From assembly GCA_028752905.1 (NCBI GenBank), contig JAQNBH010000013.1:26041239-26105238 (forward strand): DNA of 64,000 bases, read 5' to 3'. A program made the position numbers and the translations under genes. Within the stretch, counting starts at the first letter, position 1; the number at the start of each line of letters is the position of its first letter. The notes under the pieces were generated by a model, which had not been told where the DNA came from, ran no database searches, and saw only the letters and a program-made list of their open reading frames with translations. This document shows positions 1-9,889 of the stretch, in pieces. This DNA comes from Cladorhizidae sp. MBARI D1340-BT2. Lineage: Eukaryota > Porifera > Demospongiae > Poecilosclerida > Cladorhizidae.

Positions 1-500
1 CTCTGTTCTGGACAGGCACATGTTGCTGTAGTGACCCTTTCTCTGGCAACGATGGCAAATATCTGGGCATTTCCCCCAAGGTGTTGACCTTTGCCTCATC
101 TTGTACACTGTTTCTGTACTTGATGGCACTCCCTTGTGGAGTAAGCACTCTTTCGTCCGTCAATGGGTTTCCTAATGCTTCCATGCCTGATCTCATCTCT
201 AAGGCTATCCCATCATTTTCTTGCAAAACTCGCTGTTGCTTGAAAACGGCTTCCCACTGCAAATAATTTTCTTGGCTCTATCCAAGGTGAGGTATGGGTC
301 TCTCTCTTCCTCCGTAACGTTCGTAGAGGGAAGCACTGCTTCAGACTCTTCTCCCAGGCAGTATAATAGGGTGCTGACTTGCTTTGGTTGTGGGTTTTGA
401 TCTAGTCCAGATACTATTTGAACCTGCATTTTCATCCACTCCAGTCATCTGGATTCCGGAAGTTAAATGCTTCTGGGAGGTGAATTTGTATTTGTGACAT
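1..500 (-). pseudogene. Ty3/Gypsy Gag fragment with CCHC zinc knuckle
   Basis: Reading the minus strand from an ATG at 500, the start of a Gag-like protein is visible (residues PEAFNFRNPDDW), then a frameshift near 437, then a stretch containing QVSTLLYCLGEE, a signature of K02A2.6-type Gypsy Gag proteins. A further stretch (VTEEERDPYLTLDRAKK) appears to join two parts of Gag by an internal deletion. At 1-75 the minus strand encodes a nucleic-acid-binding knuckle, CHRCQRKGHYSNMC, fitting C-x2-C-x4-H-x4-C. Gag coats the element RNA in cytoplasmic particles. The copy is broken and runs off the window; any pol would lie to the left of base 1. Confidence 0.8.
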
Positions 501-512
501 TTTTTCTTAGTC

Positions 513-530
513 ACTCACTGCTGCCACCAT
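513..530 (-). other. Primer-binding site and LTR end of the Gag fragment
   Basis: Immediately upstream of the minus-strand Gag start the minus strand reads TGGTGGCAGCAGTGAGT, preceded by CA at 531-530. An LTR ending in CA followed by a TGG primer-binding site is the usual arrangement in Ty3/Gypsy elements. The LTR would extend to higher coordinates; its other end was not found. Confidence 0.5.
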
Positions 531-1690
531 GTAGGCTATTCGATTAGGCCATGATTATCACAAACACCCAGTGTCCAGAGAACATTCTAGAGCTATCTAA
601 TTAACAGTTCGTATAATGGTTAATTAGCACTTGCAGCAACCACTTATTACCTGGCTACTCATGTTTCAACTGTATAGAGACGCAGGCTTGATACACTCAG
701 ATTGATTCATGCCCTGTTTGATTACCATAAATATGTATGCTGTATAGACCACCGAGACCAGTTGTCAGGTTAGGTGCAAGAAGTGGTGACAAAGAATTTT
801 TTTCATATATCGTCAAGAATCCTCAACAGCTACATACTAAATTGCCATATCCATTGTCACTGACATTTCCTGGAATTTCATTTGGAGCTTGCTAGGGAAT
901 TGCTTCAGCTCTAATGGTTATCCTCGGTCAGTCGACCATGAGTGACTGTACAGACTAACCTTTTGACCTAGGTCACTCGGTTAAGTAATGTTGAAGAACC
1001 AGAGGTGTCATCTGCTTGGCAGTTGGAAGGAGGTTGGGGAGTTCCAATTGCCACTAAACTGATTTTGAGTGCAGGAAGGCAGTTGCAAGTACCTCTCTGT
1101 GTCACTGAGACTGTTTCTTCAAGTACTAAACATTGATGGACTATAATAGTTGGACTTTGGACTATTGTTTTACTGTTGTTATTTTCTCTTATTTGCTTTA
1201 ATTTATTTTTATATATTTATTTATTTATTTTTATTATTATTTTTTATTTTTTTAAATTTTTTCCCCTTTAATTAATTAAAACTAATTTACTATTAATTAA
1301 TAAATAACTTACTAACTGATTGAGATCTGTGCTGGTGGATATTATCAATGCTCAAATGTATTTAGACAAAAAGTAGAAATTGTCTAAATACTTTCCCAGA
1401 AGTTGATCTGAAGGGTTCTAAAAGTTAATTTACTGTCATTGCACACTTCCTTATAACTTGATGGAAAATAACATTCACTTGGTATTAGATAGACAAGAGT
1501 TAAGGCTGACACCAAATAAATTAGGTATTCAGTTGTGGGGATTGCTATCGCAACTTCTATATTCATACTTAGTGTTATATCGTTTCCTGAACATTCTTAT
1601 GGTTGTAAATTAATAAATAAAGGTTTGGTGTTGCAAACCACCTCGAACTGCTGTTCAGAACATACAGTAGCTAGCTGACCAATCACTACA
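531..1690. other. LTR remnants and AT-rich intergenic DNA
   Basis: The left part is probably the LTR of the minus-strand Gag element. 1180-1320 is very AT-rich low-complexity sequence (TTTATTTATTTATTT-like). 1570-1690 carries an AATAAA-type signal and ends in ACTACA just before a primer-site-like sequence, so it is probably the end of another LTR serving the plus-strand Gag at 1707. No gene is recognised here. Confidence 0.4.
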
Positions 1691-2030
1691 AGGTGTTAGA
1701 AGTGGGATGAACCTTCAACTATCACCACCAGGACCTTTTGACTTCAAATGCCCAGATGGCTGGGCCAAATGGAGAAGATTTGAGCAGTACAGAAGTGCAT
1801 CAGGACTGGCAGATGTAGCAGAGATAAGACAGGTCAGCAGACTGTTATATTGCCTAGGTGAGGAGGCTGAAGATACGCCCTTAGAAGTTGACAAACCCAG
1901 TGGCGGAGAAACTGGCAAAGGTAGCCACTCGCTCCTACACAACCAACCAGCAAATGCCTTTCCGACAATGGAGGCAAGCATAATCTGGAAAAATATCTTA
2001 AGGCCTGGGTTTCGAATGCACTGAGTACTG
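1691..2030 (+). pseudogene. Gypsy primer site and N-terminal Gag fragment
   Basis: GGTGTTAGAAGTGGGATG at about 1692 resembles the TGGTGTCAGAAGTGGGAT primer site common in Gypsy elements. The ATG at 1707 opens a frame with FKCPDGWAKWRRFEQYRSAS, then LLYCLGEEAED, matching the N-terminal third of K02A2.6-type Gag. After about residue 70 the sequence no longer resembles Gag and the frame ends at 2024. It is a truncated, non-functional Gag. It is related to, but not the same copy as, the minus-strand Gag at 1-500. Confidence 0.75.
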
Positions 2031-2049
2031 CTTATTACAACACTTCTAC

Positions 2050-2640
2050 TGGCTTACACTCGCTAGAGATATCAGTGAGGGATGCCCACAATTTCAGAAG
2101 GCTGCGAGAAGACCCGGCAGCAAGGTACCACCGATCCCTCTTCTGATCATGGCAAAGCCCTTTGCCAAGGTAGTTATTGATATGGTTGGGCCATTGACAA
2201 CAACTAAAGCAGGAAACAAATACATCCTGACATTGATGGATTCAGGCAGCCTGTAGCCAGAAGTGGTACCACTGAAGAACACAGACTCACAAACAGTGGC
2301 AACTGCCCTGGTGAATATATTCTGGAATTCCAGCAGAAATCCTCTCCGACCAGAGGGCGAATTTCATTTACAAATTAATGCAAGACCTCTACAAGCTCTT
2401 GGGATTCAAGCCAATAAGAACTTCAACTTATCACCCCCAAGACAAATGGAGCTGAGGAACACTTCCATGGCGCTATGCTAAAGAAGAATGAGTAAGACCA
2501 AAGAGGTTGGGACACCCTTCTTCCCTAGCTACTATTTGCCTACAGGGAAGTCATGAAATGAAGTACTGGCTTTTCGCCGTTCAACCTCATGTTTGGGCGG
2601 TATGTGAGATTTTTTTAGATGTAGTAAAGAGTAGCTGGAC
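2050..2640 (+). pseudogene. Gypsy integrase fragment (Gmr1-like order)
   Basis: Several short frames together encode the integrase catalytic core: MVGPLTTTKAGNKYILTLMD (first acidic residue just upstream), EVVPLKNTDSQTVATAL, and, after frameshifts, a region matching SPYHPQTNGAVERFHGT-type sequence around the catalytic glutamate. Near 2560 it continues as STGFSPFNLMFGRYVR, the integrase C-terminal region. Integrase inserts the cDNA into the host chromosome. At least five frame changes make this copy dead. It lies upstream of the RT/RNase H piece, the reverse of the usual Gypsy order. Confidence 0.7.
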
Positions 2641-3400
2641 CAACAATGGTAATAAATGCCAGATTGGCATGACCACTTGTTCTTATCTTCGACACACCAT
2701 TAGCAAAGGACAAATCGCTCTATAGATAGCAAAAGTGGAAGGAGTAGGAACCTTTCAACAGCCAGTCACCAAGAAATGTGTCAAAGCTTTCCTTGTCCTG
2801 GCTGGCTATGACTGCAGGTTCATACCAGCTTTCAGCTCTACAACAGCAGTACTCACAGATCTCACAAAGAAGACAGCTCCAGCCAAGGTGAAATGGACTA
2901 TCCACTGCCAGCAGGCCTTACAGCAGTTGAAGGACAGTTTAACAGTTTAACAAGTGCACCAGTATTGTCCACACCAGAATACAACAAAGACTTTGTACTG
3001 CAGACAGATGCCTCAGACAGAGGAATTGGAGCTGTTCTTAGCCAGCAAGATGAACATGGGTCTGACAAGCCCATAGCATATTTCTCGTAGAAGCTTCTTG
3101 ATAAGGAGATCCATTACTCCCGAGTTGAGAAAGAATTCCTAGCAATTGTCTCAACTTTGAAACACTTCGAAGCATATCTCCTAGGAGGATGAGTATTCCT
3201 AATCCAGATGAATCATAGTGCACTACGATACTTGAGCAAGATGAAAGGTGCTAACCATCGGTTGACAAAATAGTCATTAGCACTACAGGATTATAACTTC
3301 ACCATTACTTATAATATTTCTGTGGGACTGTGAACGACAATGCAGATGGCTTATCCAGATAGGCCTGGGCTGCGACAGAACCCTCAACATCGAACATATC
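2641..3400 (+). pseudogene. Gypsy RT thumb and RNase H fragment
   Basis: From NKCQIGMTTCSYL the sequence enters the end of the RT domain, then VTKKCVKAFLVLAGYDCRFI and LTDLTKKTAPAKVKW. It then enters RNase H (VLQTDASDRGIGAVLSQQDE with the catalytic DAS, and KEFLAIVSTLKHFEAYL). There are stop codons at 2723, 2947 and 3088 and a frameshift near 3190. The RT palm with the YxDD motif is missing: the integrase C-terminus jumps straight to the thumb. A better-preserved relative lies at 50110-52700 on the minus strand. Confidence 0.75.
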
Positions 3401-3446
3401 AACACCTGATGATACCATGGATCTTCACCCTACAACTTCGAACTTA

Positions 3447-3913
3447 GATGGGGGAAGGGGGGACAGTGGATGGTGTAGGGAGTGTTAGTACCGCCAACCT
3501 AGTAACAGTATTAACACCTATCAATGCTGATTGATTGAACATATAATCATGCACAAGGGGTTAATGAGACAGGCCACACTAGTTACATCTTAGTTGTTGG
3601 GTTACCCTCTGGATTGCAAGACTACCAAACTTCACAGGGAGTATAGCTCGTGTCGAGGTGACATCATTGTCGAAAGAGATGTTGCATATTCTATCTGTGG
3701 GAGAGGATACAGGATGATGTTTAAAGGTTGTAGAAAAGCTTAGAAATGAGAAAGAGTTGTGGGCAGTGTACCTGTTATTATTATAGGTATTTAGTGTTCT
3801 TTTTAATTGGCTTTGTGTTAATTATTTATTATAAAGTTAGTATAGAATAAAAAATTATCCAAGTCCATCAGACTGTTGAACCATTGACCCCAGCATCGAG
3901 TCAGTATTCCACA
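3447..3913 (+). repeat. Polypurine tract and 3' LTR
   Basis: A purine run (GATGGGGGAAGGGGGGACAG) at 3447-3466 is followed by sequence beginning TGGATGGTGTAGGGAG and ending TATTCCACA at 3913. It contains an AATAAA signal near 3847. This is the layout of a polypurine tract followed by a TG...CA LTR of about 440 bp. The exact start (3467 or 3474) is uncertain. It does not resemble the LTR-like end at 1570-1690, so the 5' Gag and this 3' end may come from different elements. Confidence 0.5.
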
Positions 3914-3919
3914 GAGCCT

Positions 3920-4400
3920 TTATCATATACTAGCTTAGTAGATATCCACACTCAACCACACTCAGTTGTAGGAGTGCATAATTATATATAATTATACTAG
4001 CATAGATACCCACACTCTGTTGTGGGAGTGCTATATATATACACTAGCTTAGACAGCCACACACTGTTGTGGGAGTACTATATATACACTAGATTAGACA
4101 CCCACACTCTGTTGTAGATGTGCTATATATATAGCTATATAAATATATATATATATACTAGCTTAGAACCATACTCTTTTGTGGGACTGCTATATATATA
4201 CTAGCTTAGACACCCACACTCTGTTGTGGGAGTGCTATATATATATAGTATATATATTATTATATTATACATTATATATATATATTGGCTTAGATACCCA
4301 CACTCGGTGTGAGTGCTATATATAATATACTAGCTTAGATACCCACACTCTGTTGTGGGAATGCTATATATCACACTCTGTTGTGTTATCACAAAGATGC
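3920..4400. repeat. AT-rich minisatellite, about 50-bp unit
   Basis: About nine imperfect tandem copies of a unit built from ACTAGCTTAGACACCCACAC, then TCTGTTGTGGGAGTG and a variable TATATA stretch. Each unit holds a short palindrome (CCCACA...TGTGGG) that could form a hairpin. The array starts directly next to the LTR end at 3913. Confidence 0.85.
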
Positions 4401-5235
4401 AGAAAGGAAGCACCAGGCTGTTGCTGATGCTTCTGCTGTGTGAAAACCGAAGAGGAAAACCACAAAGTGATGCTTTAGATTATTCAGCTGATTCAGCTCT
4501 TAGCCACACCCCATCAGACTCAATTTTTCATTCCAAATATTTTTTGACTTCATAAAATTGGTTGATTTTTTCTTCATAATACCATGCTTCCTGGACTAAA
4601 GCGCCGTAGAGTCCATTTGGCATTGACATGATATATCACAGTTGTTGGCCAATCGGAATGCTATTAGACTTTCCTCCCTCTTCACTTCGTATCTCCACTC
4701 CATGGAAAAAAATGCCAAGATTAAAGATCCTGATTCACAAAAAATGCATAATTATATTGGTATGGTATTAACATGAGATAGCATGGTCCGTAGTGAAATT
4801 GGGTATAAATACCACTCATAATGTATATAGCAAAGACGGCAATTGCATTTGGCGTGCATCATGAAGTTTTTGTTGCCGCCCCACTACTTCATGGTATTTA
4901 TAGCCAATTTTACTATCGACCAACATGCTATATCTATATATTTTTTAATTCAAAATTTCAAAAACTTTTCAAACTTACATTAAATTTGAAACTTTTTTTA
5001 CATTTTTTTAAAACACTCCTTGATCTACCCTTGACCTACTCACCAAATTGGTTCAGGTAATTTGGTCAGGCAAAAGCCATACGCACGCAGACAGACAGAT
5101 AGACATACAGACATATTCAACTTGATACAGGAATGTTGTTTTTGCAATATCCAGTTCACGTGCTGGATGTGTGTGTCAGGGTATGGTTTGCATCACATGG
5201 TAGATAGCTAGCACCTCACTCAAATCTTAGCATCT
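4400..5235. other. Intergenic DNA with a foldback sequence
   Basis: No gene is recognised. Arms at 4792-4814 and 4892-4914 are nearly perfect inverted repeats (ATTGGGTATAAATACCA against ATTGGCTATAAATACCA), separated by about 77 bp, as in a small foldback or MITE-like element. A CAGACAGA run lies near 5085. Confidence 0.4.
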
Positions 5236-5360
5236 TGTTATTCCTGATGAAGGCTAGAGCTGCTAGCCGAAATGTTGAGAGAGTAAATTTCAAGTGAATT
5301 CTTGAGAAAGTCATGTAATTCAACTGAGAGTTTGCTGAGAGTCTTTATTTGCTCCTCAAC
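5236..5360 (+). mobile_element. Penelope-like element 3' tail
   Basis: CCTGATGAAGGC...GCCGAAA followed by GAGAGAGTAAATTTCAAGTG, TTGAGAAAG, AACTGAGAGTTTGCTGAGAG. The same ordered blocks recur at 8566-8735, 8905-9000 (reverse), 11170-11215 and 12620-12700 (reverse), defining a dispersed family. Such tails with a hammerhead-like core are known at the ends of Penelope-like retroelements, and a Penelope body with RT and GIY-YIG lies at 13170-14010. Linking tail and body is inference. Confidence 0.55.
5244..5276 (+). ncRNA. Hammerhead-ribozyme-like core
   Basis: CTGATGA (5244-5250), one unpaired A, a perfect 6-bp stem II (GGCTAG 5252-5257 with CTAGCC 5263-5268, loop AGCTG), then GAAA (5269-5272) and TGTT. 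These are the conserved hammerhead core strands in the right order. Relics of the family elsewhere in the window read GAAACGTC at this place, a canonical cleavage triplet GUC; here it has become GTT, still within the NUH rule. Stem I and a stable stem III were not established, so activity is uncertain; ACGU-type stem III in this class works in dimers. Confidence 0.45.
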
Positions 5361-5793
5361 ATATCCTAGGTGAGTCTCTTTATCTTGAATAAGTGAGGAA
5401 AAACATATTCAACAATAACCCCAGGTTTTGCTGAGAACAGGTTCACGAGAAAGCTGAAGTAAAACTACACACTTTTGATTTATCTTAGTGTTGCTGTTTC
5501 TAGGAAATGGTTGACTATGCCAGACTATTATTGATCCTGACATCACTTTGCAGAGTTGTAGTGTAGCTATTAGCTATAAGCAATATATGGACAACCAATA
5601 GAAGAGACATGGGAACAGATAGATAGTTGGAAATGGAGACAATAGGCGAGTTGTATAACTCATGGGAACAAGAGTAACAGTAGTAAACAAGAGTGGGACA
5701 AGAATAGTACTAACAGAGCAAACTAGCAAATTGGTTGATATGTTAGATAGCAAATTGGCATTACAGTATGAATTATAGACCTGAGAAACCAAA

Positions 5794-8367
5794 ATGACGA
5801 TTACTAGAGTTATTGTTGTTGTTATCTTGCTTGGCCATTTGCAGTTCAAAATCACCTGTCAAGCTGAGCTTGTTTATGAATCCAAAATCGAGTACGATCG
5901 GAGAACAGTTCTTCTTGGTGGACTATTTCCAATACATGGAAAAATCAATGGAGTAAATGTTTGTGGAGATCTCGATGGAAGTTCTGTGCAGAGAGTAGAA
6001 TCTATGGTTCGCACAATCAACCAAATTAATGACAACAATGAGCTGCTACCCAAGATTAAACTGGCGTTCAGTATTAGGGACACATGTGCAGATCCCAGCT
6101 ATGCCCTGGAGCAGGCATTTATGTATGTGCATAGAAGAAAAAGAAAGCTCACTTGCAGCAGCAGTAGCAATAACAGCGTGGCTGTGTCAGGTGTGGTTGG
6201 AGCAGAGATGAGTCAAGTCTCCATTGATATTGCCAATTTGTTCCGACTATACCGGATTCCACAAATCAGTTTTATCTCTACAGCTGACACACTTGGAGAC
6301 AGGGCAAGATTTGACTACTTCTTTAGGACAGTCCCTCCAGATTCATTGCAAGCGAAAGCCATTGCTGACATTATAGTGTTGTTCAAGTGGACATTTGTCT
6401 TCATGCTCTACTCTGATGATGAATATGGCAGTGGAGGTATTGAAGCATTGATTGAACACTTGAGCTTAGTCAAAGAAACAACAATATGCATAGCCGCTAA
6501 GATACGTCTTTCTGTGATAGCCTCCTCCAAAGAATACGATGCAGCAATCTCAACAATGAGCCAAGATTATGTGAAAAATGCTACTGTGGTCGTCCTTTTT
6601 GGACATAAAGGTGCTGCAGTAGGCATGATGCAAGCTCTGAGGAGAGCGCATATGCGAGGGGATTATACCCTCAGTAACTTGACTTAGATAGGATCAGAGT
6701 CGTGGGGGATATCATTGCCAAGTGAGTACCACAGCATTGCAGGAGGAATACTGAGTGTTTCACCACAGACTATCAGAGACCCCACCTATGATGATTACTT
6801 CACATCCCTTAGTCCTGATACCTACTCCAGCAATGTTTGGTTTAATGAGCTGTGGGAGTCCAAGTTTGGGTGCAGCTTGAGCAGTGACAAGATGTGTGGG
6901 ATGCAACAGGCAAATATGACACTGAATACAACAGATTACAAGCAGGCCAATTATATTACTTTGGTTTCTGATGCAGTGTATGCATTTGCTTATGCTATTC
7001 ATGACCTGGTAGAGAGCAGATGTCCCAATAGCAGTTTATGTGATACCATCCTGGAAGAACGACTGCTTGGAAAGGCAATCAAGGGGGAACTTCTGCGGCA
7101 GCATCTCTACAACATCTCATTCCGAGGCCCTTCTTCAAATGTAGTTTCTTTTGTAATAGAAACTGGTGGTTACTTCATCTGGAATTTGCAACAAAACCCA
7201 AAAGTAGAGGACATGTTTACATTTAAAATTGTTGGCTCATGGGACCATGAACAATCTTTGAAGTTTGTGTCAGATATTGAATGGCCTACTGGTGATATAC
7301 CTAAATCTGTTTGTAGTGATGCATGTGAAGGAGGTCAGCAACCTATTCCTATAGCTGATAGGCAGTGTTGTTGGACCTGCTCACCTTGTCATACTGAAAG
7401 AGGCTTCAGTGATGGAATGTCTACCTGTCAGGATTGCAACAAAAGCATGATGCCTAATTTTGAAAATAGCATCTGTATCCCCATTCCAGTTTCCCATCTG
7501 ATGATTTCCAATGTATTGACAATTGTGTCTATTATTTTCACCATTTTTGGACAAGCAGCAACTGCAATCACCATCATCGTGTTCCTTGTCTACTATAAGC
7601 ACAGTGTAGTGAAAGCTTCAAGCAGAGAGCTCAGTGCTATTTTGCTTGTGGGACTGGTACTTTGCTATAGTATGCCACTCTTCTTCATTGTGATACCTTC
7701 ACCAGTCATATGCGGCATTCGACGATTTTTTGTTGTTGTCAGTTTTGCCGTGTATTTCAGTTCCCTGCTTGTCAAAACCAACAGAATCGACCGCATTTTC
7801 AACCAAAATTTGATGAATCCCATGAAAATACCTCGTTTTATTAGCTCACTCTCCCAAGTTATTATTACATTCATCCTCATTGCCATTCAAGTTCTTGTAG
7901 CAATAATTTGGCTAATTGTTGATCATCCTTCCACTACCATTGACTATGGAACAAGAAGTGCTGAGCTGAGTTGTGGAGATTCTCCTATTGTTTATTTGGT
8001 GGCCTCGCTTGGTTACAATTTGATTCTACTATTTCTAAGCACTTATTATGCATTTCTTGCCAGAAAAGTCCCAGAAAACTTCAATGAAGCTAAATATATC
8101 AATGCCACTCTCTACACACTGTGCATCATCTGGTTTGCCTTCATTTCTACATATATACTTTGGTACCATTAAATTTGGTGCAGTTTTTCAGGAAACTTCT
8201 CTTATAATTGCCATTATTCTGAGTGCTAGAACTACACTTGTTTGCATCTTTGTGCCTAGAGTGATCCTGTTAATTTCAAGGTTGAAAGAGAAGCCAAAAA
8301 GCAGCACTGTCTCTGCAATTACGAATGTGAAGATAGAAGTGGTCTCTATCTCTGTGCATGGGAAATA
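5794..8367 (+). pseudogene. Metabotropic-glutamate-receptor-like class C GPCR, two disabling mutations
   Basis: A single exon of about 858 codons. A signal peptide (residues 1-24) precedes a Venus-flytrap ligand-binding domain. Residues matching the glutamate-site Ser165, Thr188 and Tyr236 of mGluR1 appear present (GAEMSQVS, FISTADTL, DDEYG). A nine-cysteine domain follows (about 7313-7480, containing QCCWTC and CSPC), which separates it from GABA-B receptors. Seven membrane segments run from about 7497 to 8280 and the tail ends at 8367. Codon 298 is TAG (6685-6687) where relatives have Trp before IGSD. A frameshift near 8155, probably a 1- or 4-bp insertion in a TATATA stretch, breaks the frame at the start of the last third of TM6-TM7. 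All else is open, so inactivation is recent or allelic. Assembly error is the main alternative. Confidence 0.88.
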
Positions 8368-8565
8368 GTGTGCTAAAGTCTATGACAGATACATAAAAAG
8401 TATTTTTTTCTGGTTTGCTGTTTTTCTCATCCCAGTTATTTTTATGGAGATCAACTTAACTAATAGGCTAAGTAATTGTAGTGATGACTTTTAGTTTCCC
8501 CCTTTTATTTCTTCTTAATCACACAATGAACATGTATTATTGCTATTGCTATTATTAATTACTCT
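8368..8565. other. 3' flank of the receptor pseudogene
   Basis: AT-rich sequence without features beyond short T runs. It probably held the 3' UTR of the receptor gene. No clear AATAAA was found in the first 200 bases. Confidence 0.3.
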
Positions 8566-8735
8566 TGATAATCATTAAATTTTACACACTTGACGTTTCT
8601 GCTGGATGCTCTATAAGTAATTTTTTCCTGATGAAGGCCATAGCATCTGTCAAGTGAATAAATTTAGGTTGATTGTTATTATAATGTTATTATAATGTGT
8701 ACTGTCCAACTGAGAGTTCCTCGAGAGTCATTATT
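8566..8735. mobile_element. Penelope-like tails in inverted arrangement
   Basis: The minus strand of 8583-8608 reads GCATCCAGCAGAAACGTCAAGTG. The plus strand of 8630-8670 reads CCTGATGAAGGCCATAGCATC, TGTCAAGTGAATAAATTT. Both are pieces of the hammerhead-tail family, facing each other and able to pair (CACTTGAC...GATGCT with AGCATC...CAAGTG). The end block AACTGAGAGTTCCTCGAGAG follows at about 8705. Confidence 0.5.
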
Positions 8736-8744
8736 ATGTTTTTT

Positions 8745-8900
8745 GTTGTTGTTCTTGTTGCTATTGTTATTATTATTGTTATTGCTGTTATTATTATTAT
8801 TATTATTATTAGTAGTAGTAGTAGTAGTAGCAGTATAATTATTGTTATTATTTATAATATATTACATTATTATTAATATTATTTTTATTTTTATTTATTA
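8745..8900. repeat. ATT/AGT microsatellite tract
   Basis: Mostly TTATTATTATTG and AGTAGTAGTAGT trinucleotide repeats, then TATTTTTATTTTTATTT. Simple sequence with no coding content. It sits between two oppositely oriented Penelope-like tails. Confidence 0.9.
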
Positions 8901-8904
8901 TTAC

Positions 8905-9000
8905 TACAATGAACTCTCAGTTGACATAATAATCACCTTCTCAATAATCAACTTCAAATTCTATTCACTCGACGTTCATTATTGAGAAGGTGATTATAAA
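8905..9000 (-). mobile_element. Penelope-like tail with 20-bp perfect inverted repeat
   Basis: Minus strand reads GAACGTCGAGTGAATAGAAT, TTGAAGTTGATTATTGAGAA, GTCAACTGAGAGTTC: the 3' tail family in reverse. Bases 8929-8948 and 8978-8997 form a perfect 20-bp inverted repeat around a 29-base loop, so a second partial copy begins in the opposite sense. Foldback tails are common in Penelope-like elements. Confidence 0.55.
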
Positions 9001-9149
9001 ATGATGTTCTCGATTTAGGAAGCCCTATATACAATTTTTTTAAGAGTAAGCTAACTTAACAATGATCATCAGAAACAGAGAGCCCTCCCTATATTGGCTA
9101 GACCAATTTTTCAAAATGGTTTACACAAAAAGCAACAACATTAAGGTCA

Positions 9150-9395
9150 TCATTCATGATAGCACAGTCATGATTGCTACTGATGTTCCCTATTGGGGTC
9201 ATCTTCGTGTTAGCACAGTCATAGTTGCTACTGATGTTCCATGTTGTCGTCATCATTCGTGTTAGCAGTTATAATTACTACTGATGTTCCCTGTTGGGGT
9301 CATCATTCGTGTTACAGTCATGATTGCTACTGATGTGCCCCGTTAGGGTCATCATTTGTGTTAGCAGTCATGATTTGCTACTGATGCAAAATTGA
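9150..9395. repeat. Minisatellite, about 50-bp unit, five copies
   Basis: Tandem copies of CATGATTGCTACTGATGTTC, CCTGTTGGGGTCATCATTCG, TGTTAGCACAGT with small indels. It is bordered on the right by an (ACGC)n/(CACA)n run near 9430. Confidence 0.85.
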
Positions 9396-9880
9396 TGCAA
9401 AATTTTCATAATCACAACAACTACCACACACACATGCACGCACGCACGCACACACTAAGAAAAGATTTCCCTAATGTCATCACTTGAACATTTGAACTTG
9501 AGGGGAAGGGGGTTCTATAAACTATATGAATAAGAAACTCCATATTATACTATGTATTCCACTCAGTTCACTGTTAAATGTAATAAATAATAAATAAATA
9601 AAAATTTTAATTAAAAAATCATATTTCAACTGAAACTTGTTTTGGCAGCTTCTTAACATCCCAAATGACATTTTACCTGTTTAAAAAAAACTCAAATCAC
9701 CTCCAGCATGCATTAAAATACTAAACGAGTGCCAATTTTCCTCAACTCCAATGATACTCAAATTACTTCCTCAAATCTGCATAAGGAACTTGGTATAGTC
9801 TTCTCAGCTAACCTCTTCTTGGATCATCACTACTTCTACTACATAACTAGGAAAGCCGACAAAACTTTAGTCTTCTAAGG
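9396..9880. other. Intergenic DNA, nothing recognised
   Basis: Contains a CACACGCACGCACGCAC microsatellite near 9430 and AT-rich blocks near 9590. No coding similarity was recognised in either strand. Confidence 0.4.
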
Positions 9881-9889
9881 TGGTCTTTC

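Noticed and set aside
5574..5855. Minus-strand hydrophobic frame overlapping the receptor start
   Set aside because: It overlaps the receptor signal peptide on the other strand and has no recognisable family.
5794..8367. Identification as a GABA-B receptor
   Set aside because: The nine-cysteine domain between ligand domain and membrane part is present, which GABA-B receptors lack.
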